Source: Rhodospirillales bacterium
GTDB taxonomy: Bacteria; Pseudomonadota; Alphaproteobacteria; Dongiales; Dongiaceae
Direction: 5' to 3'
Length of the DNA stretch: 64,000 nt
Assembly (NCBI GenBank): GCA_009885795.1
Contig: VFKA01000004.1
Coordinates: 47,767-111,766 of the forward strand
Below, piece after piece: positions 27,982-35,835 of this stretch (within the stretch, counting starts at the first letter, position 1; each line of letters begins with the position of its first letter). The notes beneath the pieces were generated by a model. It was not told the origin of the DNA. It was given only the letters and a program-made list of their open reading frames with translations, and searched no databases. Both the position numbers and the translations under genes were made by a program.

Positions 27982-28538
27982 CCGGTCCCCTTCATCGCAA
28001 GTTGCAAGCGTTCGAGCTTCGATTTGAGCGAGCCGTCGAACAGCCGGCTGCCGATTTTCACCGTCAGGCCGCCGATGAGGCCGCGATCGACCCTCCGATC
28101 GACCTTCACGCCGCCGCCGACCGTGTGCCGCAAGGCCTCGTCCAGCGCCGCGCTTTCCGCCGGCGTCAGGCTCTGCGCCGACACCACCTCGGCCACCACT
28201 TCGCCGCGCCGGCGCGCGAGCTCGGCCTCGAAGGCGCGGATCATGCCCGTCAAGGCGAAGAGCCGCCGGTTGCGCGCCACCAGGCCGATGAATTTTTGCA
28301 CCAGATCGCCCGCCCCGGCCTTGTCCAACAGAGCCGCCATCGCCTTGGCCGCGTCCCGCCGGCTGAAGATCGGGCTCGCCACCAGCCGGCGTAAGTCCGG
28401 GCTCTCGGCCAAGAGCGCCTTCAAGGTCGCGAGATCGGCCGCGACCCGGTCGAGATCCTTGCGCTCATCGGCGAGTTCCAGCAGAGCCGTTGCGTAACGT
28501 TCCGCCAGACCGCCAGAGTGGGTGCCCTGGGCCGCCAC
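27978..28538 (-). CDS. atpH: ATP synthase F1 delta subunit
   Basis: This protein of about 186 residues is the delta (OSCP) subunit that links the alpha/beta crown to the peripheral stalk. Support: [20 protein letters not shown] at the N-terminus, [31 protein letters not shown] in the middle and the C-terminal [30 protein letters not shown] start it at the GTG at 28538 ([10 protein letters not shown]) because that gives the normal length; an upstream ATG at 28631 would add 31 basic residues with no family match. It is the first gene of atpHAGDC and overlaps atpA by 4 bases. Confidence 0.94.
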
Positions 28539-28859
28539 GTTTTTCCACTCTCTCCGCCGTTGTCGTTGATTTTCGCCCCGATGCGAGGCGCGCCACGCCC
28601 TAGGGAAGGGGCCTGAAACACCCTGCCCCACGCGCGGCTAAGCGCGCTCTACTAACATAGCCGCCGGGGCATGGCAACGGCGCCAACCATGCGCGCTGGC
28701 AGGCGATTTTCCGGCGCCCCTGGGCAGGAACGGACGGCAACAAGAATGAGAGTCTAGACCGCGCTCGGGAGCAACCCCGAGCTATCGACGCACCTAAGTC
28801 AATGGCTTATATTGAACACCACTATCAAGCAGGGAAAAGCGAAAAGGCGGCGCATAGCG

Positions 28860-29027
28860 ATGCCTGTCAACAAATACTCGGCTGACCAAGCGCGCGCCTT
28901 CCGGATAAGCCCACACACGCTGCGCAACTGGGAACAGGGCCGGCGCGTGCCCGAAGGTCCCGCCCGCGCGCTGCTGTTCGCCATCGACCGCAATCCGAAG
29001 GCGCTGATGCGGGCGTTGGGGGCGTGA
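28860..29027 (+). pseudogene. HTH antitoxin remnant (HigA/XRE-type C-terminal half)
   Basis: Only the recognition-helix half of an XRE-type antitoxin is readable: FRISPHTLRNWEQGRRVPEGPARALL followed by AIDRNPKALMRAL. In relatives this is preceded by about 20-30 residues holding the first HTH helix (a 'LGLSQxEFA' segment), which is absent here. An in-frame TTG at 28812 would add 16 basic residues that do not restore it. The stop overlaps the next reading frame by 4 bases. I judge it a decayed or 5'-truncated antitoxin gene; a short functional DNA-binding protein cannot be excluded. Confidence 0.6.
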
Positions 29028-29071
29028 CGGGAAACCGTCCACAACGCTTTTTGCGACCGCAGTCTCAAGCC

Positions 29072-29299
29072 ATGATCTTGGAAACCCATATCCGCTACTA
29101 CGCCGAGACCGACACCATGGCAATCGAGATACGCCCGTGGCCGGAGCCCACCGGAGGCGACGGCCGGCGAATCGGCGGCGAGGATGCCGGCGAAGACCTC
29201 GTCATCCACTACGCGGCGGACGGCGAGCCATGGCTGTGAGAGATCGAGCACGCCTCCGATCATCCCGAGTACATCGCCGCCGCGCTCGCGGCCGAGTAA
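29072..29299 (+). pseudogene. DUF2283 gene interrupted by an in-frame TGA
   Basis: The reading frame starts with MILETHIRYYAETDTMAIEI, the typical DUF2283 opening, and reaches a TGA at 29237-29239. Translation of the same frame beyond the stop gives EIEHASDHPEYIAAALAAE up to TAA at 29297-29299, which is the expected family C-terminus (a DIEHAS-type ending). A single TGG-to-TGA change would explain it. DUF2283 proteins are usually small antitoxin-like partners of DUF4258 toxins; no DUF4258 gene is seen. Together with the HTH remnant before it this marks a decayed toxin-antitoxin site between atpH and priA. Confidence 0.72.
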
Positions 29300-29358
29300 T
29301 CCCAAGGCGCCGATGCGAGCCTTGGAGGAGAATTAAGGCCTCTCTGACCCAAGTTCCT

Positions 29359-29801
29359 TCATTGCCCGCCGAGGCCAATGCCTGCGCTTAGTGGCAGACC
29401 CAATAGCTTGCCGGCCTTGATGAGCGCCTTGTCGAGGCTGTAGATCGCCTCGGCGCGACGATTCCCGGCGATAGCGAGATGGAGGGCGTCGCCGGCCCTA
29501 AGCCCGATCGCGTGATGTCCGAGATACTCCTTGGCGAGGGTGAAGTCGTCCGTGTCCGGCCGAAGGACGACGAACGATTCCGCCACGACAGCCTCGAATT
29601 GGGCGTCGGCGGCCCGAGCGGCACTGCTATCGAGGCCACCCATCCGCACCTCGCGGCCCAGCAGCGAGGAGAACTCGACGCGCGTCCAATGGCTGATGGC
29701 GATGTCCCCCGGCGGCAGCCCGGCCACGAATCGCTCGAGCTTGGCGCTGGTCGACTCCGGCAGGATGAGCGGGGCGATGAAGCTGGTATCGAAATAGAGC
29801 A

Positions 29802-29802
<1 letters not shown>
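29359..29802 (-). CDS. vapC: VapC-type PIN-domain ribonuclease toxin
   Basis: This 147-residue protein has a complete PIN domain: the first metal-binding Asp in MLYFDTSFIAPLILPES (D5), a Glu in WTRVEFSSLLGRE, and the paired acidic residues in LRAGDALHLAIA and IYSLDKALIKAGKLLGL. VapC toxins are Mg-dependent RNases that cut tRNA or rRNA. The start at 29802 overlaps the stop of the antitoxin gene by one base (TGATG), the standard VapBC coupling. All catalytic positions seem intact, unlike the decayed genes just upstream. Confidence 0.9.
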
Positions 29803-30116
<314 letters not shown>

Positions 30117-30133
30117 TCAAGGGGCGCTCTCGC

Positions 30134-32335
30134 TCACAAGAACCCATACGGATCGATGTCCACCTGAACGCGCAAAGCCCCCGGAACCTTCACGCCCGCG
30201 AGCCAGGCGCGGACGAGCGGTTGCGGGCGCACGTCGTGCCGGCACTTCAGCAGGAACCGTCGCCGATGCCGGCCGCGCAGGATGGCGAGCGGCGCCGGCG
30301 CGGGCCCCAGCACGGTGAAGCCTTCGCCCCTGGGCGCCGCCCGCGACAGCACCCGGCAGAACCGGTCGAGCGCGCCGGCATCGCCGCCCGATACGATCAG
30401 CGCCGCCAGCCTGCCGAAGGGCGGCAGTCCCGCCTCGCGCCGTCCGGCGGCTTCCTGTTCGAGGAACCGGTCGCGGTCGCCGGAGACCAGCGCCATCATC
30501 GCCGGGTGATCGGCGCTGTAGGTCTGCAACAGCACGCGGCCCGGCCGATCGGCCCGGCCGGCGCGCCCGCCGACCTGGTGGAGCAGTTGATAGGTACGCT
30601 CCGCCGCGCGCAGATCGCCGCCGATGAGTCCGAGATCGGCATCGACCACGCCGACCAGCGTGAGGCCGGGGAAGTTGTGGCCCTTGGCGATAATCTGGGT
30701 GCCGATCAGAAGATCGATTTCCTTGGCGCGCACGCGCCCGATGAGCGCTTCGGCCGCGCGCGGGCCGGCGACCGTATCGCTGGTCATCGTGGCGATGCGG
30801 GCGTTGGGAAAGAGCGCCGCCGCCTCCTCGGCCAGCCGCTCGACGCCGGGGCCGCAAGCCGCGAGCTCGCCCGCCGTCGCGCAAGCCGGGCAGACATCGG
30901 GCCGCGCCATCTCGAATCCGCAATGGTGGCAACGCAGGCGCGCGCCGAAACGATGCTCCACCAGCCACGACGTGCAGGTCGGGCACTGGAACCGATGGCC
31001 GCAATGCCGGCACAGCGTCAGCGGCGCATAGCCCCGGCGATTGAGGAAGAGCATGGCCTGATCGCCGGCGGCCAGCGTCTCGGTCAGGGCCTGGCGCAGC
31101 GAGGGCGACAACCAGGACCGGGCCGGCGGCCGGTCGCGGCGCATGTCCACCGCCGCCACGAGCGGCAGGCTGGCGCCGGCATGGCGGTGGGCAAGATGCA
31201 CCGCGCGATAACGGCCCGTGGCGACGTTCCGCACGGTCTCGAGCGAGGGCGTGGCGGAGACGAGCACGATAGGGATGTCGCCGAGGCGCGCCCGCACCAC
31301 CGCCATGTCGCGCGCCTGATAGATGACGCCCTCTTCCTGCTTGTAGGCGCCGTCATGTTCCTCGTCGACGACGATGAGGCCGAGATCGGGGAACGGCAGG
31401 AACAGGGCAGAGCGCGCGCCAACCACGACGCGCGCCTCGCCATCGCCGGCCGCGCGCCAGGCGCGCCGCCGCTCGGATGGCGAGATCTCGGAATGCCAGA
31501 CCGCGGGCGCCACGCCGAAGCGGGCGGCGAAGCGCTCCAGCCACTCCGCGCTCAACGCGATCTCCGGCAGCAGCACCAGAACCTGCCGGCCGGAATCGAG
31601 CGCCGCGGCGATCGCCTCGAAATAGACCTCGGTCTTGCCGGCGCCGGTGACGCCGTCGAGAAGCGTCGTCTTGAAGCCGTGTCCGATATCGCCCGAGAGC
31701 GACCGGGCGGCCTCGCCTTGCGCCGGCGAGAGCGTCGGGCCCTTGCGCTTAAGGTCGGGCGCGGCGAAGGCGGGCGCCGGCGGCAACCTCGCCGCTTCGA
31801 GCCATCCGGCCGCCGCCATTGCCTTGATCACGCCGGGGCCGACGCCGGCCTCGAGCACGAGTTCGGACAAGGGGCGCGGCGGGCCATCCCGAAGCACGGC
31901 ACGCACCCGTTCGCGCGCCGGCGTCGATTTCCCCGTGCCTGCCGCGAGCCAGCGAAAGGCGGCAAGCGGACGCGGCGGCACCAGTGCGCCCGGCACGCTC
32001 ATCGCCATGCGCAGGACCGCGCCGGGCGGCGAAAGCGTGTAGCCGGCGACCCAATCGACGAACCGCCGCGACACCGCCGGCAGCGGCGGCGCCGGCAGAA
32101 GCCGACTCACGTCGCGCAGCCTGGCAGCCGCGACCGGCGACCGGCCAAGGGCGGGATCCCACACCACGCCGACGACCTCGCGGGCGCCCAAGGGGATCGA
32201 GACGAAATCGCCCGGCGCCAGCGCCAGCCCCTCGGGCGCCCGGTAATCGTAGGCGCCCGGCAGCGGCAGGGGCAGGAGAACGGCGACGCGCGTTTGGCCG
32301 TTCAAATCCAGGGAACTGGTCGCGCCGGATCGCAT
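30134..32335 (-). CDS. priA: Primosomal protein N' (replication restart helicase PriA)
   Basis: This helicase of about 733 residues reloads the replisome at stalled forks. It has an N-terminal DNA-binding domain ([20 protein letters not shown]), Walker A in [14 protein letters not shown] and the DEEH box in [14 protein letters not shown]. The zinc-binding module has eight cysteines: [13 protein letters not shown], then [17 protein letters not shown]. The C-terminal helicase lobe contains [18 protein letters not shown] start it at the ATG at 32335 because upstream in-frame sequence is antisense to the transaldolase gene. It is divergent from that gene with 61 bases between. Confidence 0.95.
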   Translation of the reverse strand: MRSGATSSLDLNGQTRVAVLLPLPLPGAYDYRAPEGLALAPGDFVSIPLGAREVVGVVWDPALGRSPVAAARLRDVSRLLPAPPLPAVSRRFVDWVAGYTLSPPGAVLRMAMSVPGALVPPRPLAAFRWLAAGTGKSTPARERVRAVLRDGPPRPLSELVLEAGVGPGVIKAMAAAGWLEAARLPPAPAFAAPDLKRKGPTLSPAQGEAARSLSGDIGHGFKTTLLDGVTGAGKTEVYFEAIAAALDSGRQVLVLLPEIALSAEWLERFAARFGVAPAVWHSEISPSERRRAWRAAGDGEARVVVGARSALFLPFPDLGLIVVDEEHDGAYKQEEGVIYQARDMAVVRARLGDIPIVLVSATPSLETVRNVATGRYRAVHLAHRHAGASLPLVAAVDMRRDRPPARSWLSPSLRQALTETLAAGDQAMLFLNRRGYAPLTLCRHCGHRFQCPTCTSWLVEHRFGARLRCHHCGFEMARPDVCPACATAGELAACGPGVERLAEEAAALFPNARIATMTSDTVAGPRAAEALIGRVRAKEIDLLIGTQIIAKGHNFPGLTLVGVVDADLGLIGGDLRAAERTYQLLHQVGGRAGRADRPGRVLLQTYSADHPAMMALVSGDRDRFLEQEAAGRREAGLPPFGRLAALIVSGGDAGALDRFCRVLSRAAPRGEGFTVLGPAPAPLAILRGRHRRRFLLKCRHDVRPQPLVRAWLAGVKVPGALRVQVDIDPYGFL

Positions 32336-32396
32336 CTTGTAGAAACTAGACGAGGCGGTCGAATCACGCCATGAAGGTTCGGGGGTTCGCGAGATC

Positions 32397-33053
32397 ATGA
32401 AATTCTTCATCGACACCGCCGATGTGGGCGAGATTCGGGAGCTTGCCGCGACCGGGCTCGTGGACGGAGTCACCACCAACCCCTCGCTCGTCGCCAAGAC
32501 CGGCCGCAAGTTCATCGACGTGCTGAAGGAGATCTGCGCCCTGGTGCCGGGACCGGTCAGCGCCGAGGTCGCCGCCACCGATTTCGAGACCATGCTCGAG
32601 GAAGGCCGCAAGCTCGCCGCCGTGGCGAAGAACATCGCGGTGAAGGTGCCCTTGACGCCGGCCGGGCTCAAGGCCTGCCGTGCGCTCGCCCAGGGCGGCA
32701 CCAAGGTGAACGTGACGCTCTGCTTCTCCGCGGCGCAGGCCATTCTCGCGGCCAAGGCCGGCGCCGCCTTCGTCTCGCCCTTCGTCGGGCGCCTGGACGA
32801 CGTCGGCAGCGACGGCATGAGCCTCATCGCCGACATCGTCCAGATCTACGATACCTATCCCGATTTCAAGACCGAGGTGCTGGTCGCCTCGATCCGCCAT
32901 CCGATTCACGTGATCGAAGCGGCGAAGATGGGCGCCCATGTCGCGACCCTGCCGCCGGCGGTCTTGCGCCAGATGTTCAACCACCCGCTGACCGACAAGG
33001 GCCTCGCCCAGTTCCTCGCCGACTGGGCGAAGACCGGCCAGTCGATTCTTTAG
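32397..33053 (+). CDS. Fructose-6-phosphate aldolase/transaldolase (short class)
   Basis: This 218-residue TIM-barrel Schiff-base aldolase of the TalC/FSA class has the start [20 protein letters not shown] and the [13 protein letters not shown] strand typical of the group. The catalytic Lys is in NIAVKVPLT (near residue 86), followed by [19 protein letters not shown]. It either transfers dihydroxyacetone in the pentose phosphate pathway or cleaves fructose 6-phosphate; sequence alone does not settle which. It is first in a plus-strand run with DUF484 and xerC, 15 bases before the former. Confidence 0.93.
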   Translation: MKFFIDTADVGEIRELAATGLVDGVTTNPSLVAKTGRKFIDVLKEICALVPGPVSAEVAATDFETMLEEGRKLAAVAKNIAVKVPLTPAGLKACRALAQGGTKVNVTLCFSAAQAILAAKAGAAFVSPFVGRLDDVGSDGMSLIADIVQIYDTYPDFKTEVLVASIRHPIHVIEAAKMGAHVATLPPAVLRQMFNHPLTDKGLAQFLADWAKTGQSIL

Positions 33054-33068
33054 CAGGCGGGGAATCCC

Positions 33069-33797
33069 ATGTCGCGCCGATCGAGCGATGCGCCAACAGC
33101 CAAGACCGCGGCGCGCGCGGCACTGTCGCCGGCCCAAATCATCGACTATCTCGGCCGCCATCCGGACTTTCTGGCGCGCCACCCGGAACTGCTCGACGCC
33201 CAGATGGCGCCGGGCAAGAAGCGCGGCGCCGGCATCGCCGATCTGCAGCAATTCATGGTCGAGCGCCTGCGCCGAGACATCTCGCGGCTGCGCTCCGAGC
33301 AGGACGAATTGCTGGCCAACAGCCGCGACAATCTTTCGACCCAGGACCGCATGCACCGCGCGGCCCTCGCCCTCTTGGCGGCGCGGAGCTTCGAGCAGCT
33401 GGTCGAAATCGCCGCCACCGATCTGGCGGTACAGCTCGACGTGGACGTGGTCGGGTTCTGCGTCGAAAGCGACGGCCAACGTTCGCGCCGCTTCATGGTC
33501 GAAGGCATCCAACTCATCCCAGCCGGCACGGTCGACCGTCTGCTCGGGCCGGGCCGCGACGCGCTCTTACGCGACGAGACCGAAGGCGACGTCGAAATCT
33601 TCGGCAGCGGCGCCGGGCTGGTTCGATCGGACGCGCTGCTGCGCCTCGACCCGAGCCCGGCGATTCCAGTCGGCCTCATCGCCTTCGGCACGCGCCATCC
33701 CGGCTATTTCAACGCCGGCCAGGGCACCGATCTGTTGATCTTCCTGAAGCGCGTGCTGGAGCATTGCGTGCGCCAATGGCTCGATCCGCCGGCCTGA
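33069..33797 (+). CDS. DUF484 family protein
   Basis: This 242-residue protein has the DUF484 pattern: an N-terminal helical part with IIDYLGRHPDFLARHPELLDAQ and the segment LQQFMVERLRRDISRLRSEQDELLANSRDN (a coiled coil, about 60-95), then a GAF-like C-terminal domain. The function is unknown; the gene habitually precedes xerC in proteobacteria and a role with the recombinase or cell division has been suggested only by context. The xerC start lies 22 bases inside its 3' end. Confidence 0.9.
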   Translation: MSRRSSDAPTAKTAARAALSPAQIIDYLGRHPDFLARHPELLDAQMAPGKKRGAGIADLQQFMVERLRRDISRLRSEQDELLANSRDNLSTQDRMHRAALALLAARSFEQLVEIAATDLAVQLDVDVVGFCVESDGQRSRRFMVEGIQLIPAGTVDRLLGPGRDALLRDETEGDVEIFGSGAGLVRSDALLRLDPSPAIPVGLIAFGTRHPGYFNAGQGTDLLIFLKRVLEHCVRQWLDPPA

Positions 33798-34735
33798 TCG
33801 CCGCGCCCGACGTCGCGGCCGAGGCGAAGATCTGGCTCGGACGGATTTCCGATCGGCAGGGCTCGCGGCACACGCTTGCCGCCTACGAGCGCGACCTTGC
33901 CGGATTTCTTGCGTTTCTCGCCGGCCATCTGGGCGCGCCGGCAACGCTCGACGGCCTCGGGCGGCTGGAGCGGCGCGATTTCCGGGCCTGGCTCGCCGCG
34001 CGCGCCGAGCGGGGTTCGAGCGCCGCCTCGACCGCCCGGGCATTGAGCGCGATCCGCGGGTTCTTTCGCGACCTGGCGCGGCGGGGCCGTGCCGACAACG
34101 CCGCCATCGGCGCCCTGCGCTCGCCCCGGATTCCAAAGCCGATCCCGAAGGCCTTGAGCGCGCCGGAGGCGGAAGCGCTAATCGAGGAAGCGGGGGGCGA
34201 CGGCGCGGGCTGGATCGGCAGCCGCGACAGGGCGATCGTGACGCTGCTCTACGGTTGTGGCCTGCGCATCGGCGAGGCGCTCGGCCTTACGAGGGCCCAT
34301 GTCGCCGATTGGTCGGCCGCCGGCGGGGGCGCTTTACGCGTGCGCGGCAAAGGCAACAAGGAGCGCATCGTGCCGGTGCTGCCGGCGGTCGCCGAGGCCG
34401 TTCGGGACTATCTCGCCCTCTGCCCGTTTCATGGCGGCGGCGCGGCCCCGCTCTTCCTCGGCGCGCGCGGGGGCAAGCTCAATCCGCGATTGGTCCAGGG
34501 GATGGTGAGCCGATTGCGCCTCGCCCTCGACCTGCCGGCGAGCGCCACGCCCCATGCGCTGCGCCACAGCTTCGCCACGCATTTGCTGGCGGCCGGCGGC
34601 GATCTGCGGGCGATCCAGGAGCTGCTGGGCCATGCCTCGCTGTCGACCACCCAACGCTACACGGCGGTCGATGCGGCGACATTGAGATCCGTCTATAATG
34701 CCGCCCACCCGCGCGCCCGGCGCGCCGCCAACTAG
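33776..34735 (+). CDS. xerC: Tyrosine recombinase XerC
   Basis: This 319-residue recombinase, with XerD, resolves chromosome dimers at dif during division. All catalytic residues are visible: R164 in CGLRIGEALGL, K192 in GKGNKER, H260 and R263 in HALRHSFATHL, H286 in LLGHASLS and the nucleophile Y295 in TTQRYT. The SAM-like N-terminal domain covers about 15-110. The conserved position after DUF484, normal length and chromosomal motif set argue for host XerC rather than an integrase of the nearby island. The ATG at 33776 overlaps the DUF484 gene. Confidence 0.94.
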   Translation: MARSAGLIAAPDVAAEAKIWLGRISDRQGSRHTLAAYERDLAGFLAFLAGHLGAPATLDGLGRLERRDFRAWLAARAERGSSAASTARALSAIRGFFRDLARRGRADNAAIGALRSPRIPKPIPKALSAPEAEALIEEAGGDGAGWIGSRDRAIVTLLYGCGLRIGEALGLTRAHVADWSAAGGGALRVRGKGNKERIVPVLPAVAEAVRDYLALCPFHGGGAAPLFLGARGGKLNPRLVQGMVSRLRLALDLPASATPHALRHSFATHLLAAGGDLRAIQELLGHASLSTTQRYTAVDAATLRSVYNAAHPRARRAAN

Positions 34736-34747
34736 GAGAAGACCGCC

Positions 34748-35200
34748 ATGCGGCTCCCAGGAATTCTCGCCCTCGCCCTGCTCGTCTTGGCGGGCGCGCC
34801 CACCGCCGCGCAGGCGCAGGACACGGTCGGCATCGTGCTCGATACCATCGAGCGGCGGATCATCGGCGATTACTACGAGAGCCGCTACCAGCAGTGGTAC
34901 GCCGAGGAAGGCGAGCAAAGCCAAGGGAAGGCCAAGGGCAAGAACAAGAAGAAGGGGCTGCCGCCGGGCCTCGCCAAGAAGGGCACCTTGCCGCCGGGGC
35001 TCTACAACCAGCTCGTCGCCAATGGCGAATTGCCGCCGGGCCTGCAACGCGATCCCCTGCCCGACGACTTGCTGAGCCAGCTTCCGCCGCGGCCCGCCGG
35101 CTACAATTATTACATCGCCGACGACAAGGTGCTGCTGGTCGAGGCGGCGACGAATCTCATTCTCGACGTGCTGAACGTCCCGGCGGCCGACTTCGATTGA
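34748..35200 (+). CDS. Secreted CigR/RcnB-like protein
   Basis: This 150-residue protein has a signal peptide (cleavage after AQAQ, near residue 24), a Tyr-rich segment DYYESRYQQWY and a Lys/Gly-rich stretch. Repeated GLPPGLAKKGTLPPGL and ELPPGLQRDPLPDDLLSQLPP motifs follow. This 'xLPPGL' repeat and the final YIADDKVLLVEAATNLILDVL match the CigR family of periplasmic proteins (related to RcnB). The 'anti-virulence regulator' name comes from Salmonella and says little about the role here. It begins 12 bases after xerC and probably closes this transcription unit. Confidence 0.78.
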   Translation: MRLPGILALALLVLAGAPTAAQAQDTVGIVLDTIERRIIGDYYESRYQQWYAEEGEQSQGKAKGKNKKKGLPPGLAKKGTLPPGLYNQLVANGELPPGLQRDPLPDDLLSQLPPRPAGYNYYIADDKVLLVEAATNLILDVLNVPAADFD

Positions 35201-35776
35201 AGGACGACGCAATTCCGCAGGGGCGTTCCAGCCGGGGGCTCAAGTCGATTCCGAGCGATGCACCCCATGTCCAGCGGGCAAGGGTGAAAAACGAGTGCTG
35301 GACCCCATGCCAAGCGGGGATTGCCGCTGGGCGGTGGTCAGCTACCAGGCATCGGTTATCATTCGTCAGGTATCGGTCGACGATTTTCGGCCCGGGCAGA
35401 GGATACCCCCAGGGCAAAAATCGGAGGGTCAATTCATGTCGCGCGCTGGATCGGAAAAGCGCCGGATTCATTCGACACCCTTCCCGGCGATACCGCGAAG
35501 GATCCTTTCAAGTGCCTATTCACGATGTCAAAGAACTAAGCCAAGTTATAGGAACAATACAGGAACTTTACTGGAATAGTCAAGAACCGCAAGCCGCTCG
35601 CTCGCTACAGCGCTGCTGAAGGCGCGCTCGCAAGCGGCTTCGCTACCGCCGAACTACACCACCTCCCGGGACGCGACCAATTTACACGCCTGAAGTCCGG
35701 GGGAAGGCTTCCCCCAGCATAACCACAGAATAACCCCAGCAAAATCAATGCCGTCAAGCGAGCGCGACAAGGACCC
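35201..35776. other. Intergenic left flank of the GTPase island, no gene recognised
   Basis: About 575 bases without a credible gene. GC content falls toward the right, where the composition matches the GTPase gene. A strong hairpin, GGGGGAAG-G-CTTCCCCC (35699-35715), may stop transcription from the left. A pair AAGCCGCT/AGCGGCTT near 35592-35640 could form a second stem. I looked for a tRNA, attachment site or integrase remnant and found none that I could defend. Confidence 0.6.
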
Positions 35777-35815
35777 TTGACATTTTTGCCGTTATGCATC
35801 ATATATGCTGCATAA
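35777..35815 (+). promoter_or_regulatory. Promoter with overlapping palindromic operator of the HTH-GTPase gene
   Basis: TTGACA (35777-35782) is a perfect -35 box; the -10 region is CATATA/TATATG about 17-19 bases later (35800-35807). The inverted repeat TTATGCA-N10-TGCATAA (35792-35815), centred on CATATATG, covers the -10 region. A palindrome at this place fits autorepression by the XRE domain at the N-terminus of the encoded protein. The start codon is about 24 bases past the expected start of transcription. Confidence 0.72.
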
Positions 35816-35835
35816 TTTATTTTATGTAGGCTCCT

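Noticed and set aside
29237..29239. TGA in the DUF2283 gene as selenocysteine or programmed read-through
   Set aside because: No SECIS-like hairpin follows and the family does not use selenocysteine. A simple nonsense mutation is more likely.
32336..32836. N-terminal extension of priA by about 167 codons
   Set aside because: The added segment is the antisense of the transaldolase gene, and PriA's conserved start coincides with the ATG at 32335.
33776..34735. xerC as an integrase of the GTPase island
   Set aside because: It lies in the conserved DUF484-xerC pair, has normal composition, and no attachment sites were found around the island.
35580..35700. tRNA gene or tRNA-derived attachment site
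   Set aside because: A D-arm-like string on the minus strand was noticed, but no acceptor stem, anticodon loop or T-loop could be assembled.
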